A stretch of 41,580 bases of DNA from Fibrobacter succinogenes (GTDB lineage: Bacteria > Fibrobacterota > Fibrobacteria > Fibrobacterales > Fibrobacteraceae): assembly GCA_902756345.1 (NCBI GenBank), contig CACVQR010000018.1:1-41580 (forward strand). The letters are read 5' to 3'. A program made the position numbers and the translations under genes. Below, piece after piece: positions 22,961-32,194 of this stretch (its first letter is position 1; every line of letters begins with the position of its first letter). The notes below the pieces were generated by a model that was not told where the DNA came from, did not search any database, and worked only from the letters and a program-made list of their open reading frames with translations.

Positions 22961-22988
22961 AAAAATAAACCGACCCAAAAGGATCGGT
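22961..22988 (-). terminator. Terminator of the 1557-residue protein gene
   Basis: On the minus strand ACCGATCC-TTTT-GGGTCGGT, then TTATTTTT. The stem has 8 pairs including one G-T. Between it and the stop at 23111 lies about 120 bp with no gene. Confidence 0.6.
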
Positions 22989-23110
22989 AAAGTATTACGC
23001 CTTGAACTGCTAAATCTCTTCGGCTGTCAGTTCCTCGATTTAACGCTTTTTTGTTAAGGCTTAACCCCCAAAAAGACCTTGAATAGGCGACTTGGTTATT
23101 ACAATAGATT

Positions 23111-26100
23111 TTATTTCTTTAGATAAATTCTTACATTCTGATACTCCATGGCGAAATCCTTTTCTTCTAAAAAGTCCCTAGGTAGAACATTTATAGACGG
23201 GTTCATTTCCCGGTCATCTAGTTTAAAATTACTGACATAGATGATTCGATATTCGTCTTTTTCCTTGGAAAGATGGTCCTTCGCAAAATTGATTTCATTT
23301 GCAGACATCATGAAACTGCAATCATTTTCTTCATGACTCTTAACATCAATATACAGAAGTTTTCCGTCTTTCCCTCTAAGCAGAATATCGTAACCAAGTT
23401 TGTCATCTCCGTCTGTTTTTTCAATTCTTTCCGCAGCTTTAGATTTCCACTCCACCTTAAACTCTTGATTATTGAATAGTTTTCTTATATCGGGAATACT
23501 ATTTTTACGCAACTCCGTCACAACTAATTTCTCGGCTTCATCGCCTTGGTTCTGCAGGTTACTACTATTAGATGCAGATGGTTTACGTGGATTCCTGTTA
23601 GGCGATTTTTGTCCGCTGCTTGAAAAATGCGGATCAGAACCTTCCAGTGTATTTCCATAATTGACAGAAATATCCACAGGAATGGATATGTAAGCCGGAG
23701 CGTTTTGCTTTCTTCGTGTTTCTTCTTCAAGCCATTTATTGAATCTATCTTGAACTATTTCTACATCAAAATATAAAAGGCTCTTGACTTTTGGATTCTC
23801 AAAAAATAGTTCTGGATTTGCAGAGGCTGTTGTTAATATTTTGCTGCGATTTTTTTGATATATGCCATCAACATTTTCGCATTTTGTAGATTCTTTTTTA
23901 CTGAAATCAAATTTTTCTATCGAACAACCAAATTTTTCTTTAAAGATGTCTTTTATAGCCAATTCAGCATCAAATAAAACGGAATTCTCTATATTCGCTT
24001 TTGACACGAGATCAACAAGCGCTTCTTTATCGCTGCGGAATTGAAGTTTGGCATTTTCATCGGCATTTTCGCAGGAAATCCATAGGGCCCATTCAAATAT
24101 GTTTCTTACTTCACTTTCCTCAAATTTTTGTTTCAGTTGTTTCCTATTGTAGTCAACAACGGTGATATTTTGTTGGTCAAGTACAGATTTCAAGTCAGAA
24201 ACATCAAGATTATTCTCCTTCAGAAAATGGAATAATTTATCTTGCTCATAAACGCTTGGTTTAATTCCTGCAAAAAGGCGATCCAGAATTTTACCCATGC
24301 TACCAACATTGCAATTTTTTTCCTGGAAAAATTTTAGAATTACATTACCTTCAGAATTAGAAACAGAAAATTTCAATCTGCAATCTTCCAAGGCGTCTAC
24401 ATATCCATGTTGTTGAATCAACCCAATTCGAGTATCATCGTCACTTCTGAACAATTCCGAATATAGATTTATTCGCTCGCTATTTTCTGTATTAAGAATT
24501 TTTTTTAGGAGATCACCGATGGCAACGGATAAAGAATACTTGCTTAATTTACCATTCCCAACGTAAATGAAATAACGTTTGTTTTCTCCCTCCAATAGAT
24601 GATATTCCCCGTCTTCCAATTCAATTGGATTTCCCAATTCATCTCTTAATTTTGAAACTAAATTAAGTTGCATATTCCTGAATTTGGGAATCATTATGTT
24701 TTGTAGAGAGTCTACTAAAAGGCTCAATACAAAAGGTATGTATTTCTGCCATTCCGTTTGAAAATCTGCGTCTAAATCAGAGATATCTTCATCTGAGGCT
24801 TTTATATTTTTTTCCCAATCCAAATTATAAGGCGAAACTTTGAATATTTCTGTAATAGAACTTATTTCTCCACTTTTTAGAGAAACATCAAATAGATATT
24901 TCTGTAATGGGTTCAAGACGGATGAACTACTGAAGAAAATGTCCTTAACAGGCTTATAGGAGGAATCTTTCTTGCATAAAAGCATACCTTTTTGTCTGAA
25001 GGTTTCTCCATCCTGGCTGTTCCTATATTTTTCTACATAAGATTTGTCCTTACTTAGGGCTTGAATGCAGTTGCTGTAAATGGAATGCGATAATTTTACA
25101 CTTTCTAAAACATTTTCCAATGTTGGAAGTTTAAGAAGCAAATTGTAGAAACTTTTTGGGGAAAGATTCAAGTAATTTGAATTGCAACCAAGGTTTGTAA
25201 AAAGATACCTTAATGAATTTTCATCAATATCTACTTCCTTACAAATGTTTTTCAAATATTCGTCAGTGATAACTTCGGAAAGACAGGCTGTTTCTAAAGG
25301 GTTTCTTGACGCAAACTTGCACTCCGATGGGGCGTACTTTTTCTTGTTTTGACCAAGAGAAATCCATGGGGTAAAAGAAAAGACGTACCAAAGAAAATTT
25401 TTTGTCGTAATATCTAAGTGTCTATCATTTAATTTCTTGGAATTTGGCCTGTAATAAATTTTTACACGTTCTTCGGGAACCAAAAGATGTTGAATTATTT
25501 TCCCCGAATCATCTTTCTTGCCAAAAATCCATTTGAGTATTTCATTGGTTGGAATCTTTTCCAAAATATCATATATTTTTGTAACTGTTATGATAGATTC
25601 TTCGTTAAGGATTCTTTCTTCTGCATTCCCTTCTGCGTCAATCGCTCTGCTCAACTGAAGTTTTCCGTACTCAAAGTATTTCTTTTCACATTCTCTTGAA
25701 ATCGAGTAGCGACTTAGCGTGCTTTCTGTTATTTCTGGTTCCTTAGCGAACTTAAATTGGTTCAAAAAAGACTTTAAATTATTCTTTCCCTCACTTTCCC
25801 CGTCAAAGAATAATATTGAAGGCTCACACAATTCAGCTTTTCCCGCTGCTTTAAGAAAAGGAATGAATGAGTTTTCTTCGTATGCATTTCCAAGAAAGAT
25901 GTCTTTTGCACAATGAACGGTGTTGTCTGCACAGGGGAATATTTCATCAGAATTTGTCAAGCCATCGATTTTGTCATTTTGACGAATCCAACGGATAAAT
26001 TCTACAGACCTTTCGTAATCATTCTCGATAGCATTTTTTAATGGAATAATCAGCGAATCGGCGCTGTACTCTCTAAAAGTAAATATTTTAAGACTGTTCA

Positions 26101-27784
26101 AATAATTGATGACATCTCTTTTATCCTCTTTTCTCTCTGTTTCCCTGTATAATTTTTCAATTTCAATTGAATCATCTCTTTTTAGTATAAGGACATTGTG
26201 CCATTTGGGGATAGATGTCAAATCTTCAGAAGGGGGGAAGAAAATTTGTTTATTGGTGGATGTAATCCAATTTTCGTCCTGGTCCTTTATGATTTTTGGA
26301 ATATAATAAGTCGTCTTGAAAAAATTTAGCCACCATCTAAAACATTCAATTCTTTGACGGCTATTCCATTGTTCGGAGGAACTATCAATAATGTCCTTAA
26401 TGTCACTCGTAGAATATTTATTGTCACCACCAATTAATTCTTCTAAAAATTTTGAAACTCTCGTATCATTAATAGCTTTGCATAGTAATTCAAATTGAGG
26501 CCCCATAAAAAAGGATGGGAAAGAATTATAAATACGCGGATGTTTCTCTATGGTGATAAAGTCACCATTAACATTTATCAGCGATAGTTTTTTTGAACAT
26601 AAGTTTTTGTACTGTTGCTGGACATCCCGGATTTTCCATGCGGCACCATTTGGTGTCAGGAGCTTTGCTACAGTATTTTCATATTCTTTTTTGGTAAAAT
26701 TATCTGTAACAACCTGTACATAGAAGTCCATCAATTTTTCAAAAATCACTGTGTTCAGTTGGTCGTTCTGAATGGTGCTTCTATTTTGCTCCAATAAGAA
26801 TGTTGCGTGAAGAAGCGCAGGAACTGGACATTTCTCATTTTTTATCGGGAAAAATGTATAAAGGTTACTTTCGAACTGGCTGAAATCGCAAGGTATTGCA
26901 ACCGATATTTTAAGGAGAGATTCTTCACCTTTATGCGCAATTCTTTCATCATCCCGCTTGAAATTGTAAAAGGATCTCTCCTCAATAACGGCACCTTCAT
27001 TTTTGTAATCAATCTTTTTGAGACGGACCTTATTAAAACCATTTTCTATTGTTGTTTCTCTTTTAAACCCATAAAAATCTGAATCTGTTTTTATAGATAT
27101 TTTCGTTATGTTCTGCAAAAAGAGCAAGACATTAAAATCAAACTCTTCTATTTGATTTTTTACATTCCAATCATCATTTTGCGTAGTTGGATCAATTACT
27201 ATTTCTACAGTCGTATCATAATGTGGTTCTAATGCATTTTCAACCCAGTAAGGAGCCCAAAGAATGGGGAATGTTATTTGAGGCTTTGCTTTTATTTCGT
27301 CACGAATATTCTGATAATTATTTTTTAGGTATTCCAATTGTTCTGCAGCAAACTTTTTTGAAAACCCAAAAGAATAGTCTCCAGAAAAAATTTTTACTTC
27401 TTGTGCCCAGTTTAAAATCGAACGAAAACCAATTCCCTTGTTTCCGATATATTGCAAGCCTTTTCCGCTAACATTGCCTTGACTCAATCTTTCTACAGAA
27501 TCTTTATCAAAAACAGCACCCTTATTAGATATCCGTAATATGTTACCCCTATATTCAATCAATACATCGTTTTGGAGCTTTTGTATGGCCTCTACACCAA
27601 CATAAGCATCATCCGCATTTTGAACCAACTCTAGCAATTCTCGCCCGTGATAGCTTTCTGCAAGCGATTTATCGCTATTGTATTTTTCGGTAAGATTCTT
27701 TTTTGTAGGATGTTTTGTAAACATGTCCAAGCTATCTTTGAGCATGGCTTCAATGTGTTTTTTAGCGAATTCTTGGTCAGTCAT
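23111..27784 (-). CDS. Sacsin/NO VEIN-like GHKL ATPase protein with DUF3883
   Basis: A very large 1557-residue protein. The N-terminal ~200 residues are a GHKL-type ATPase of the Sacsin/NO VEIN kind: N-box RELLELVQNADDAYVG, then LRISNKGAVFD and QYIGNKGIGFRSI. A long central region of over 1000 residues has no motif I can name. The last ~150 residues form a DUF3883 domain with a PD-(D/E)xK-like core: EKLVVTELRK, LGYDILLRGKDG, LLYIDVKS. Plant NO VEIN has the same order of domains. Bacterial relatives occur in defence islands, so anti-phage activity is a fair hypothesis, not shown. The gene is markedly AT-rich compared with its flanks, lies alone and looks acquired. Confidence 0.82.
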   Translation of the reverse strand: MTDQEFAKKHIEAMLKDSLDMFTKHPTKKNLTEKYNSDKSLAESYHGRELLELVQNADDAYVGVEAIQKLQNDVLIEYRGNILRISNKGAVFDKDSVERLSQGNVSGKGLQYIGNKGIGFRSILNWAQEVKIFSGDYSFGFSKKFAAEQLEYLKNNYQNIRDEIKAKPQITFPILWAPYWVENALEPHYDTTVEIVIDPTTQNDDWNVKNQIEEFDFNVLLFLQNITKISIKTDSDFYGFKRETTIENGFNKVRLKKIDYKNEGAVIEERSFYNFKRDDERIAHKGEESLLKISVAIPCDFSQFESNLYTFFPIKNEKCPVPALLHATFLLEQNRSTIQNDQLNTVIFEKLMDFYVQVVTDNFTKKEYENTVAKLLTPNGAAWKIRDVQQQYKNLCSKKLSLINVNGDFITIEKHPRIYNSFPSFFMGPQFELLCKAINDTRVSKFLEELIGGDNKYSTSDIKDIIDSSSEQWNSRQRIECFRWWLNFFKTTYYIPKIIKDQDENWITSTNKQIFFPPSEDLTSIPKWHNVLILKRDDSIEIEKLYRETERKEDKRDVINYLNSLKIFTFREYSADSLIIPLKNAIENDYERSVEFIRWIRQNDKIDGLTNSDEIFPCADNTVHCAKDIFLGNAYEENSFIPFLKAAGKAELCEPSILFFDGESEGKNNLKSFLNQFKFAKEPEITESTLSRYSISRECEKKYFEYGKLQLSRAIDAEGNAEERILNEESIITVTKIYDILEKIPTNEILKWIFGKKDDSGKIIQHLLVPEERVKIYYRPNSKKLNDRHLDITTKNFLWYVFSFTPWISLGQNKKKYAPSECKFASRNPLETACLSEVITDEYLKNICKEVDIDENSLRYLFTNLGCNSNYLNLSPKSFYNLLLKLPTLENVLESVKLSHSIYSNCIQALSKDKSYVEKYRNSQDGETFRQKGMLLCKKDSSYKPVKDIFFSSSSVLNPLQKYLFDVSLKSGEISSITEIFKVSPYNLDWEKNIKASDEDISDLDADFQTEWQKYIPFVLSLLVDSLQNIMIPKFRNMQLNLVSKLRDELGNPIELEDGEYHLLEGENKRYFIYVGNGKLSKYSLSVAIGDLLKKILNTENSERINLYSELFRSDDDTRIGLIQQHGYVDALEDCRLKFSVSNSEGNVILKFFQEKNCNVGSMGKILDRLFAGIKPSVYEQDKLFHFLKENNLDVSDLKSVLDQQNITVVDYNRKQLKQKFEESEVRNIFEWALWISCENADENAKLQFRSDKEALVDLVSKANIENSVLFDAELAIKDIFKEKFGCSIEKFDFSKKESTKCENVDGIYQKNRSKILTTASANPELFFENPKVKSLLYFDVEIVQDRFNKWLEEETRRKQNAPAYISIPVDISVNYGNTLEGSDPHFSSSGQKSPNRNPRKPSASNSSNLQNQGDEAEKLVVTELRKNSIPDIRKLFNNQEFKVEWKSKAAERIEKTDGDDKLGYDILLRGKDGKLLYIDVKSHEENDCSFMMSANEINFAKDHLSKEKDEYRIIYVSNFKLDDREMNPSINVLPRDFLEEKDFAMEYQNVRIYLKK

Positions 27785-27866
27785 TTTTAGAATAAGATGG
27801 GAGTAATTGTTTTATTTTAATATAAAAAATCAAAATTGGGCGGGCGGGATAAGCCCGGGGGTTTTA

Positions 27867-28044
27867 GGGGGCGGAGCCCCTTAGGCGAGGGGGAGCTGGA
27901 AGACGGCTTGGACGCGCAGAAAAGATCCTCGCCTACGCGAGGATGACGAGAGAAATTACGAGGATGACGAGAAAAGACGCGGGGATGACAATCAGCAGGA
28001 CACGCGGACAAGGCGGCTGCAAGCAGGGGGATACCTCCCCCGCC
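27867..28044. repeat. Cluster of REP-like hairpins
   Basis: The 339 bp between 27785 and 28123 contain no gene. They hold GGGGC-GGA-GCCCC (27868-27880), ATCCTCGC-CTAC-GCGAGGAT (27925-27944) followed by two degenerate right-arm copies (GAGGATGACGAGA, GGGGATGAC), and GGGGG...CCCCC (28026-28041) like the one at 165-180. These resemble dispersed extragenic palindromes at a junction between the AT-rich gene and the normal-composition DNA. Confidence 0.55.
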
Positions 28045-28067
28045 AAATCAACCAGTTATTCCTTTCG

Positions 28068-28092
28068 GGTATTGTTTTTACAATTTCATACC
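28068..28092 (+). promoter_or_regulatory. Nested inverted repeats before the second LysR gene
   Basis: GGTAT (28068-28072) and ATACC (28088-28092) enclose ATTGT-TTTT-ACAAT (28071-28084), 32 bp before the ATG. Likely the autoregulatory LysR site; no divergent gene is present. Confidence 0.4.
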
Positions 28093-28123
28093 TGCGGGGC
28101 TTGAATTTTGTTAGTTTTCGGGT

Positions 28124-29005
28124 ATGGAACTTCGAGTTTTGCGGTATTTTCTGGAGGCGGCGCGGTTGGGGAATGTCTCGCGCGCGGCGGATAATCTTTG
28201 CGTGACGCAGCCGACGGTGAGTCGCCAGCTCAAGGAGTTGGAGGAGGAACTGGGCGAGAAGCTTTTCGAGCGCACGAACTACGCGATTCGGCTGACGCCT
28301 GCGGGGGAACTCTTGCGGGAGCGTGCGGAGGATATCCTTTCGATGGCGGACAGGACGGTGCAGGATTTCAAGTCGCTGAAGGAAGACGAGGTGGTGGGTG
28401 AAATTGCCATTGCCTGCGCGGAATCGCGGAACGTGAATTTTCTTTCGAAGTGCATCGGGATTCTCCGGGACGATTATCCGAAGATTAAGTACAACTTATA
28501 TTCGGGCGACAGCGAGCGCGCCTTGGAAAAGCTGGACAAGGGCATTTTTGATTTCGCGGTGGTTGTAGACAACGTTGATTTGGAAAAGTACAACTGTCTT
28601 GCGGTGCGTTCGGTGGACCGCTGGGGCGTGGTGATGCGCCGCGACGACCCTTTGGCCAAGCGGGATTTTATTGAGCCGAGGGACTTGCTCGACAAGCCGC
28701 TGTTGGCGTCGCGCCAGGCGATGGTGGCGGATTTGCCGAAGTGGTTCGGCGACGATATTTCGAAGCTGAACGTGATTGTGGGGCTGGATCTTTCGTACAA
28801 CGGTTCGGTGCTTGCCAAAGAGGGCACGGGCTACTTGCTCACTTTCGACGGCCTGGTGGATACGAGCCGCAGTTCGCGCCTGTGTTTCAGGCCGCTCATG
28901 CCCGAGCTCACCACCAACATGTACATCATTTGGCGGCGGGGCCAGCAGTTCACGCGGGCGGGCGAACTTTTCCTCGATACGCTCCGGCACGTGCTGGGGG
29001 AATAA
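28124..29005 (+). CDS. LysR-family transcriptional regulator
   Basis: A 293-residue LysR protein of normal length. The helix-turn-helix is GNVSRAADNLCVTQPTVSRQ with LKELEEELGEKLFERTNYAI, then the linker helix and a two-lobed effector domain (GEIAIACAESRNVNFLSKCI; FDFAVVVDNVDLEKYNC; GYLLTFDGLVD). It is followed 23 bp later by a GNAT gene on the same strand. It differs clearly from the LysR at 1262. The effector is not known; it is an alternative candidate for binding the shared operator. Confidence 0.92.
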   Translation: MELRVLRYFLEAARLGNVSRAADNLCVTQPTVSRQLKELEEELGEKLFERTNYAIRLTPAGELLRERAEDILSMADRTVQDFKSLKEDEVVGEIAIACAESRNVNFLSKCIGILRDDYPKIKYNLYSGDSERALEKLDKGIFDFAVVVDNVDLEKYNCLAVRSVDRWGVVMRRDDPLAKRDFIEPRDLLDKPLLASRQAMVADLPKWFGDDISKLNVIVGLDLSYNGSVLAKEGTGYLLTFDGLVDTSRSSRLCFRPLMPELTTNMYIIWRRGQQFTRAGELFLDTLRHVLGE

Positions 29006-29028
29006 AAAGAAATTAGAGGATTATTCTC

Positions 29029-29517
29029 ATGATTAAAATTGAAGGATACAGTACAAAGTATATCAACGACGCGATTGAAATCTGGAACGATATTGTCGAA
29101 GACGGTGTCGCGTTTCCGCAAATGGAATTGTTGAACCCGCAAACTGGAGATGAGTTTTTCAAGTCGCAGTCGTTCACGGGGATTGCTCTTGATACGGATT
29201 CCGGCGAAGTGGTCGGGTTGTACATTCTCCACCCGAATAATGTCGGGCGCTGCGGACATATTTCCAACGCTAGTTACGCCATCAAGAAGAACAAGCGCGG
29301 CCAGCACATCGGCGAATTTCTCGTGAAAGACTGCCTTGCGAAGGCTAAGGAAATCGGCTTCAGGATTTTGCAGTTCAACGCGGTTGTCGCCACAAACACG
29401 TCGGCACTCAAGCTCTACAAGAAGCTCGGATTTACGCAGCTAGGCGTAATCCCCAAGGGATTCCTGCTCAAGGACGGAAACTACGAAGACATCATTCCGC
29501 ATTATATCGAACTTTAA
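29029..29517 (+). CDS. GNAT family N-acetyltransferase
   Basis: A 162-residue GNAT enzyme: IEIWNDIVEDGVAFPQME at the N-terminus, GEVVGLYILHPNNVGRCGHI for strands 3-4, and acetyl-CoA loop NKRGQHIGEFLVKDCLAKA (R/Q-x-x-G-x-G/A), then FNAVVATNTSALKLYKKLGF. This looks like the L-amino-acid or phosphinothricin-acetyltransferase-like branch; substrate not deducible. An AGAGGA ribosome site lies 9 nt upstream. It probably shares the LysR transcript. Confidence 0.88.
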   Translation: MIKIEGYSTKYINDAIEIWNDIVEDGVAFPQMELLNPQTGDEFFKSQSFTGIALDTDSGEVVGLYILHPNNVGRCGHISNASYAIKKNKRGQHIGEFLVKDCLAKAKEIGFRILQFNAVVATNTSALKLYKKLGFTQLGVIPKGFLLKDGNYEDIIPHYIEL

Positions 29518-29527
29518 AACGATTATT

Positions 29528-29991
29528 TTCGGGAACCGTTATGGATATTTCATCGATAAGTTCATGAAATGCGGCAATACCCTACAAGAAAGTCTTACCA
29601 ATATCATGGTAAATCTTGCATGTCCGGAAAGTGTTGAAACCATCAAGAATTTTACGATTCTTTCCACATTGCAGGAACGCCTGAAAGACACAAACGTTAT
29701 TTCAGAAATTTTCCATGGAAAGATTCACGGTTGGAGCAAGGCGAGTCCTGTACCTTGTCGAAAACGTGAACGCGCAAATGACAAAGCTGGAACCAGTGCG
29801 GTGATGCAGCCCTTGCCGCCGTGGCATCGATTCTGAGTTCATCTGTTCGTAGTTTGGACCGCGTAGTACGTTACGGAGGCGATGAATTCTTGATCACGTT
29901 CAAGGGAATCAGCCACGAAGTGCTGAGAACCAGACTTGAACAGATGCGTGCCAAGGCAGAAAAAATCAAACTGCAAGATTACATTTTCTGA
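29528..29991 (+). pseudogene. Decayed diguanylate cyclase (GGDEF) gene
   Basis: Fragments in different frames. From 29528 a frame reads NRYGYFIDKF ... STLQERLKDTNVISEIFHGK, a regulatory region; the frame breaks near 29746, and YLVENVNAQMTKLEPVR then a stop follows in another. From about 29802 a third frame reads AALAAVASILSSSVRSLD, RVVRYGGDEFLITFKG and ends in a stop at 29989. The catalytic GGDEF box is intact, but the first half of the cyclase domain (the metal-binding Asp region) is missing. So an internal deletion plus frameshifts have inactivated it. Confidence 0.7.
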
Positions 29992-30024
29992 TACCCTTTC
30001 CAAATTTGTAAAATCAAAATTTGT

Positions 30025-30053
30025 AATCGCAGCTTAGCAGGCTGCGATTTTTT
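30025..30053 (+). terminator. Rho-independent terminator after the GGDEF remnant
   Basis: AATCGCAGC-TTAGCAG-GCTGCGATT followed by TTTT; 9-bp perfect stem. Confidence 0.8.
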
Positions 30054-30119
30054 CGTTATTATAACATTTTTTGGTTTAAAAACATCATTTTTAAGCCATT
30101 TTCGCGATTTTGATTATTT

Positions 30120-30135
30120 TGGCACGCCTTTTGCA
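30120..30135 (+). promoter_or_regulatory. Sigma-54 promoter of glnK-amtB
   Basis: TGGCACG-CCTT-TTGCA matches the -24/-12 consensus TGGCACG-N4-TTGCW completely, with GG and GC 10 bp apart. This indicates RpoN control by an NtrC-like activator under nitrogen limitation. The leader to the ATG at 30181 is about 35 nt. Confidence 0.85.
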
Positions 30136-30180
30136 ATGGGTTGGGCAAAACAAGAAACAACCTCAACAAAGGATAGGAAC

Positions 30181-30522
30181 ATGAAGCTAGTTACAGCTTA
30201 TATCCAACCCGAACGATTAAACATCGTAAAGCAAGAACTTTACGAAAACAAGATCTACAAGATGTCTGTCACTAATGTCCTTGGCTGTGGTCAGCAGCGC
30301 GGTTACAACCAACGTTTCCGTGGCGTGGTGACAGAGGTTAATTTGCTCAAAAAGATCTGCTTGAAGATTGCGGTAAATGACGAATTCGTGCAGCCCTGTA
30401 TCGACGCTATCATCAAGGGCGCACGCACGGGAGCCATTGGCGACGGCAAGATTTTCGTCACTGAACTCGAGCAGTGCATCCGTATCCGCACCGGCGAAAC
30501 TGGCCCGGAGGCGATTGGATAA
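30181..30522 (+). CDS. glnK: PII nitrogen regulatory protein
   Basis: A 113-residue PII protein encoded directly before amtB, so a GlnK type: it binds 2-oxoglutarate and ATP/ADP and blocks the ammonium channel. [33 protein letters not shown] (nucleotide-binding B-loop) and [18 protein letters not shown] are clear. In the T-loop ([16 protein letters not shown]) the residue aligned with Tyr51, the uridylylation site in proteobacteria, is Phe, so GlnD-type modification at that position is not possible. The ATG at 30181 with GGATAGGAAC upstream is preferred over one at 30136. Confidence 0.93.
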   Translation: MKLVTAYIQPERLNIVKQELYENKIYKMSVTNVLGCGQQRGYNQRFRGVVTEVNLLKKICLKIAVNDEFVQPCIDAIIKGARTGAIGDGKIFVTELEQCIRIRTGETGPEAIG

Positions 30523-30527
30523 GTATT

Positions 30528-30612
30528 AGTAGGAAGTAGACAGTAGACGGTAGGCAGTAGAATCACACAATTGATTTTCTACTTCCAACTTCCGACTTCC
30601 TACTGCCTACTT
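30528..30612. repeat. Long imperfect hairpin between glnK and amtB
   Basis: A purine-rich tract of AGTAGGN/AGTAGAN repeats (30528-30562) is followed by its imperfect complement (about 30573-30612). The fold is a long hairpin without a T-tail, so it may tune amtB expression or mRNA stability rather than end transcription. Confidence 0.6.
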
Positions 30613-30653
30613 GTTTAGTTAGCAAACTATCAACTAAAAAAGGATTTAAACCA

Positions 30654-31928
30654 ATGAACGCAGCAACACAAGTCGCAACCGTCAGCGACGCCATCTTTAT
30701 GACAGAAAACATTTGGATCATGATTAGCGCCATGTTGGTGTTTATCATGGGCCTGGGCTTTGCCTGTGTCGAAGCGGGTCTTGTCCGCGCGAAGTGCGCG
30801 GCCAACGTCGCTTTCAAAAACATCGCGGTTCCCGCCATAGGTATCACGATGTACGCCGCCATCGGCTTTGCCCTCATGTACCCCGGAACGTTCAACGCGA
30901 TTTCCGGTGTACTTGGATTTGCCGGATTCGGTATCGGTGACTGGGCAGACCCCTCCAAGTTCACCGCCGCCTACAACGGCCACTTCACCCTCTTCACCGA
31001 CTGGCTGTTCCAGGCGATGTTCGCAGCAACCGCAGCAACCATCGTTTCTGGCGCCGTCGCCGAACGCGTGAAGCTGAACTCCTTCCTCGTCTTCACCATC
31101 ATCTACGTGGCCTTCGTCTACCCCATCGTGGGTAGCTGGACATGGGGCGGCGGCTGGCTTTCTACCATTGGCAAGGCCGGTTTCCATGACCTCGCCGGTT
31201 CTACGCTCGTCCACTCCGTGGGTGGCTGGGCAGCTCTCGCTGGCGTCATGATTCTTGGACCGCGTATCGGCAAGTATGTCGGCGGCAAGGTGCACGCAAT
31301 TCCGGCCCACAACATTCCGCTTGCTACCATCGGCGTGTTCATGCTGTGGTTCGGTTGGTGGGGATTCAACGCCGGTTCCGCCCTCTCCGGCGACCCGAAG
31401 GCAACCAGCTGGATTCTGGTGACCACGAACCTCGCCGCTGTCGCAGGTATCATTACCGCAACACTCACGAGCTGGATTGTATCGAAGAAGCCGGATGCCA
31501 CCATGGCCCTCAACGGCTGCCTTGCAGGCCTCGTCGCCATCACTGCCGGTGCAGACGTGGTAACCCCGCTTTCTTCCTGGATTATTGGCGCCATCGCCGG
31601 TGTGCTCGTCGTCGGTGCAGTCTTTATGTTCGACCGCTTGCACTTGGATGACCCGGTCGGCGCACTCTCGGTTCACCTGGTGAACGGTGTGTGGGGTACG
31701 CTCGCTGTCGGTATCTTCGATATCACTGGCGACTACACCCTCGGCACTCAGGCCATCGGCGTGATCGCTTACGCGGTTCCCTGCTTCGGTGCTGCAAGCC
31801 TCATCTTCTACGCTATCAAGAAGACCATGGGACTGCGCGTTACCGAGCGTCAAGAACTCCGCGGCCTCGACCAAAGCGAACACGGACAAGAATCCTACAG
31901 CGGCTTCCAAATCTTCAGCAACATGTAA
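30654..31928 (+). CDS. amtB: Ammonium transporter
   Basis: A 424-residue Amt/Rh channel with 11 expected membrane helices. GFACVEAGLVRAKCAANV in the first helices, the first pore His in TLVHSVGGWAALAG, the signature region PLATIGVFMLWFGWWGFNAGS, the twin second His in LSVHLVNGVWGTLAVG, and GDYTLG are all present. The start has no long signal peptide. It follows glnK within 132 bp, giving the usual glnK-amtB pair, expressed from the sigma-54 promoter and regulated post-translationally by the PII protein. A strong terminator follows. Confidence 0.97.
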   Translation: MNAATQVATVSDAIFMTENIWIMISAMLVFIMGLGFACVEAGLVRAKCAANVAFKNIAVPAIGITMYAAIGFALMYPGTFNAISGVLGFAGFGIGDWADPSKFTAAYNGHFTLFTDWLFQAMFAATAATIVSGAVAERVKLNSFLVFTIIYVAFVYPIVGSWTWGGGWLSTIGKAGFHDLAGSTLVHSVGGWAALAGVMILGPRIGKYVGGKVHAIPAHNIPLATIGVFMLWFGWWGFNAGSALSGDPKATSWILVTTNLAAVAGIITATLTSWIVSKKPDATMALNGCLAGLVAITAGADVVTPLSSWIIGAIAGVLVVGAVFMFDRLHLDDPVGALSVHLVNGVWGTLAVGIFDITGDYTLGTQAIGVIAYAVPCFGAASLIFYAIKKTMGLRVTERQELRGLDQSEHGQESYSGFQIFSNM

Positions 31929-31963
31929 TCCATACACTCTAGCAAAACGGATACATCAAACGA

Positions 31964-31992
31964 CCCTGGCGTTTGCCAGGGCCGTTTTTTTT
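31964..31992 (+). terminator. Rho-independent terminator after amtB
   Basis: CCCTGGC-GTTT-GCCAGGG, then CCG and eight T residues. Confidence 0.88.
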
Positions 31993-32063
31993 ATAATAAA
32001 AAAGACCGCCAAAATCGACGGTCTCAAATCTATCCGATTTTGTGTTATCTCCGTGAGCAACAA

Positions 32064-32148
32064 ACGCCTCGTATTAACGAGGCGTGGTTGCGACCTTTGG
32101 CCACTTAGCACTTTAGTGCTTATGTGGATATGGCCCCCCTTGCGGGGG
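32064..32148. repeat. Three adjacent hairpins between amtB and the zinc protein gene
   Basis: ACGCCTCG-TATTAA-CGAGGCGT (32064-32085), a two-part hairpin CCAC-TT-AGCAC-TTTA-GTGCT-TAT-GTGG (32101-32127) and CCCCC-TTGC-GGGGG (about 32135-32148). The second resembles the hairpin at 36086-36111 (CCACT-AA-GCAGC ... GCTGC-A-AGTGG). Probable dispersed elements. Confidence 0.5.
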
Positions 32149-32194
32149 TAGCGAGGCGATATCACATTTTTATTTATGCGATAGAGCCGAGCGG

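Noticed and set aside
23000-23045. Short minus-strand peptide (IEELTAEEI) after the 1557-residue protein gene
   Set aside because: No start codon or ribosome site, and interrupted by stops; at most a fragment.
27925-27985. CRISPR-like array
   Set aside because: The repeats are degenerate hairpin arms with no regular spacers, fitting REP elements.
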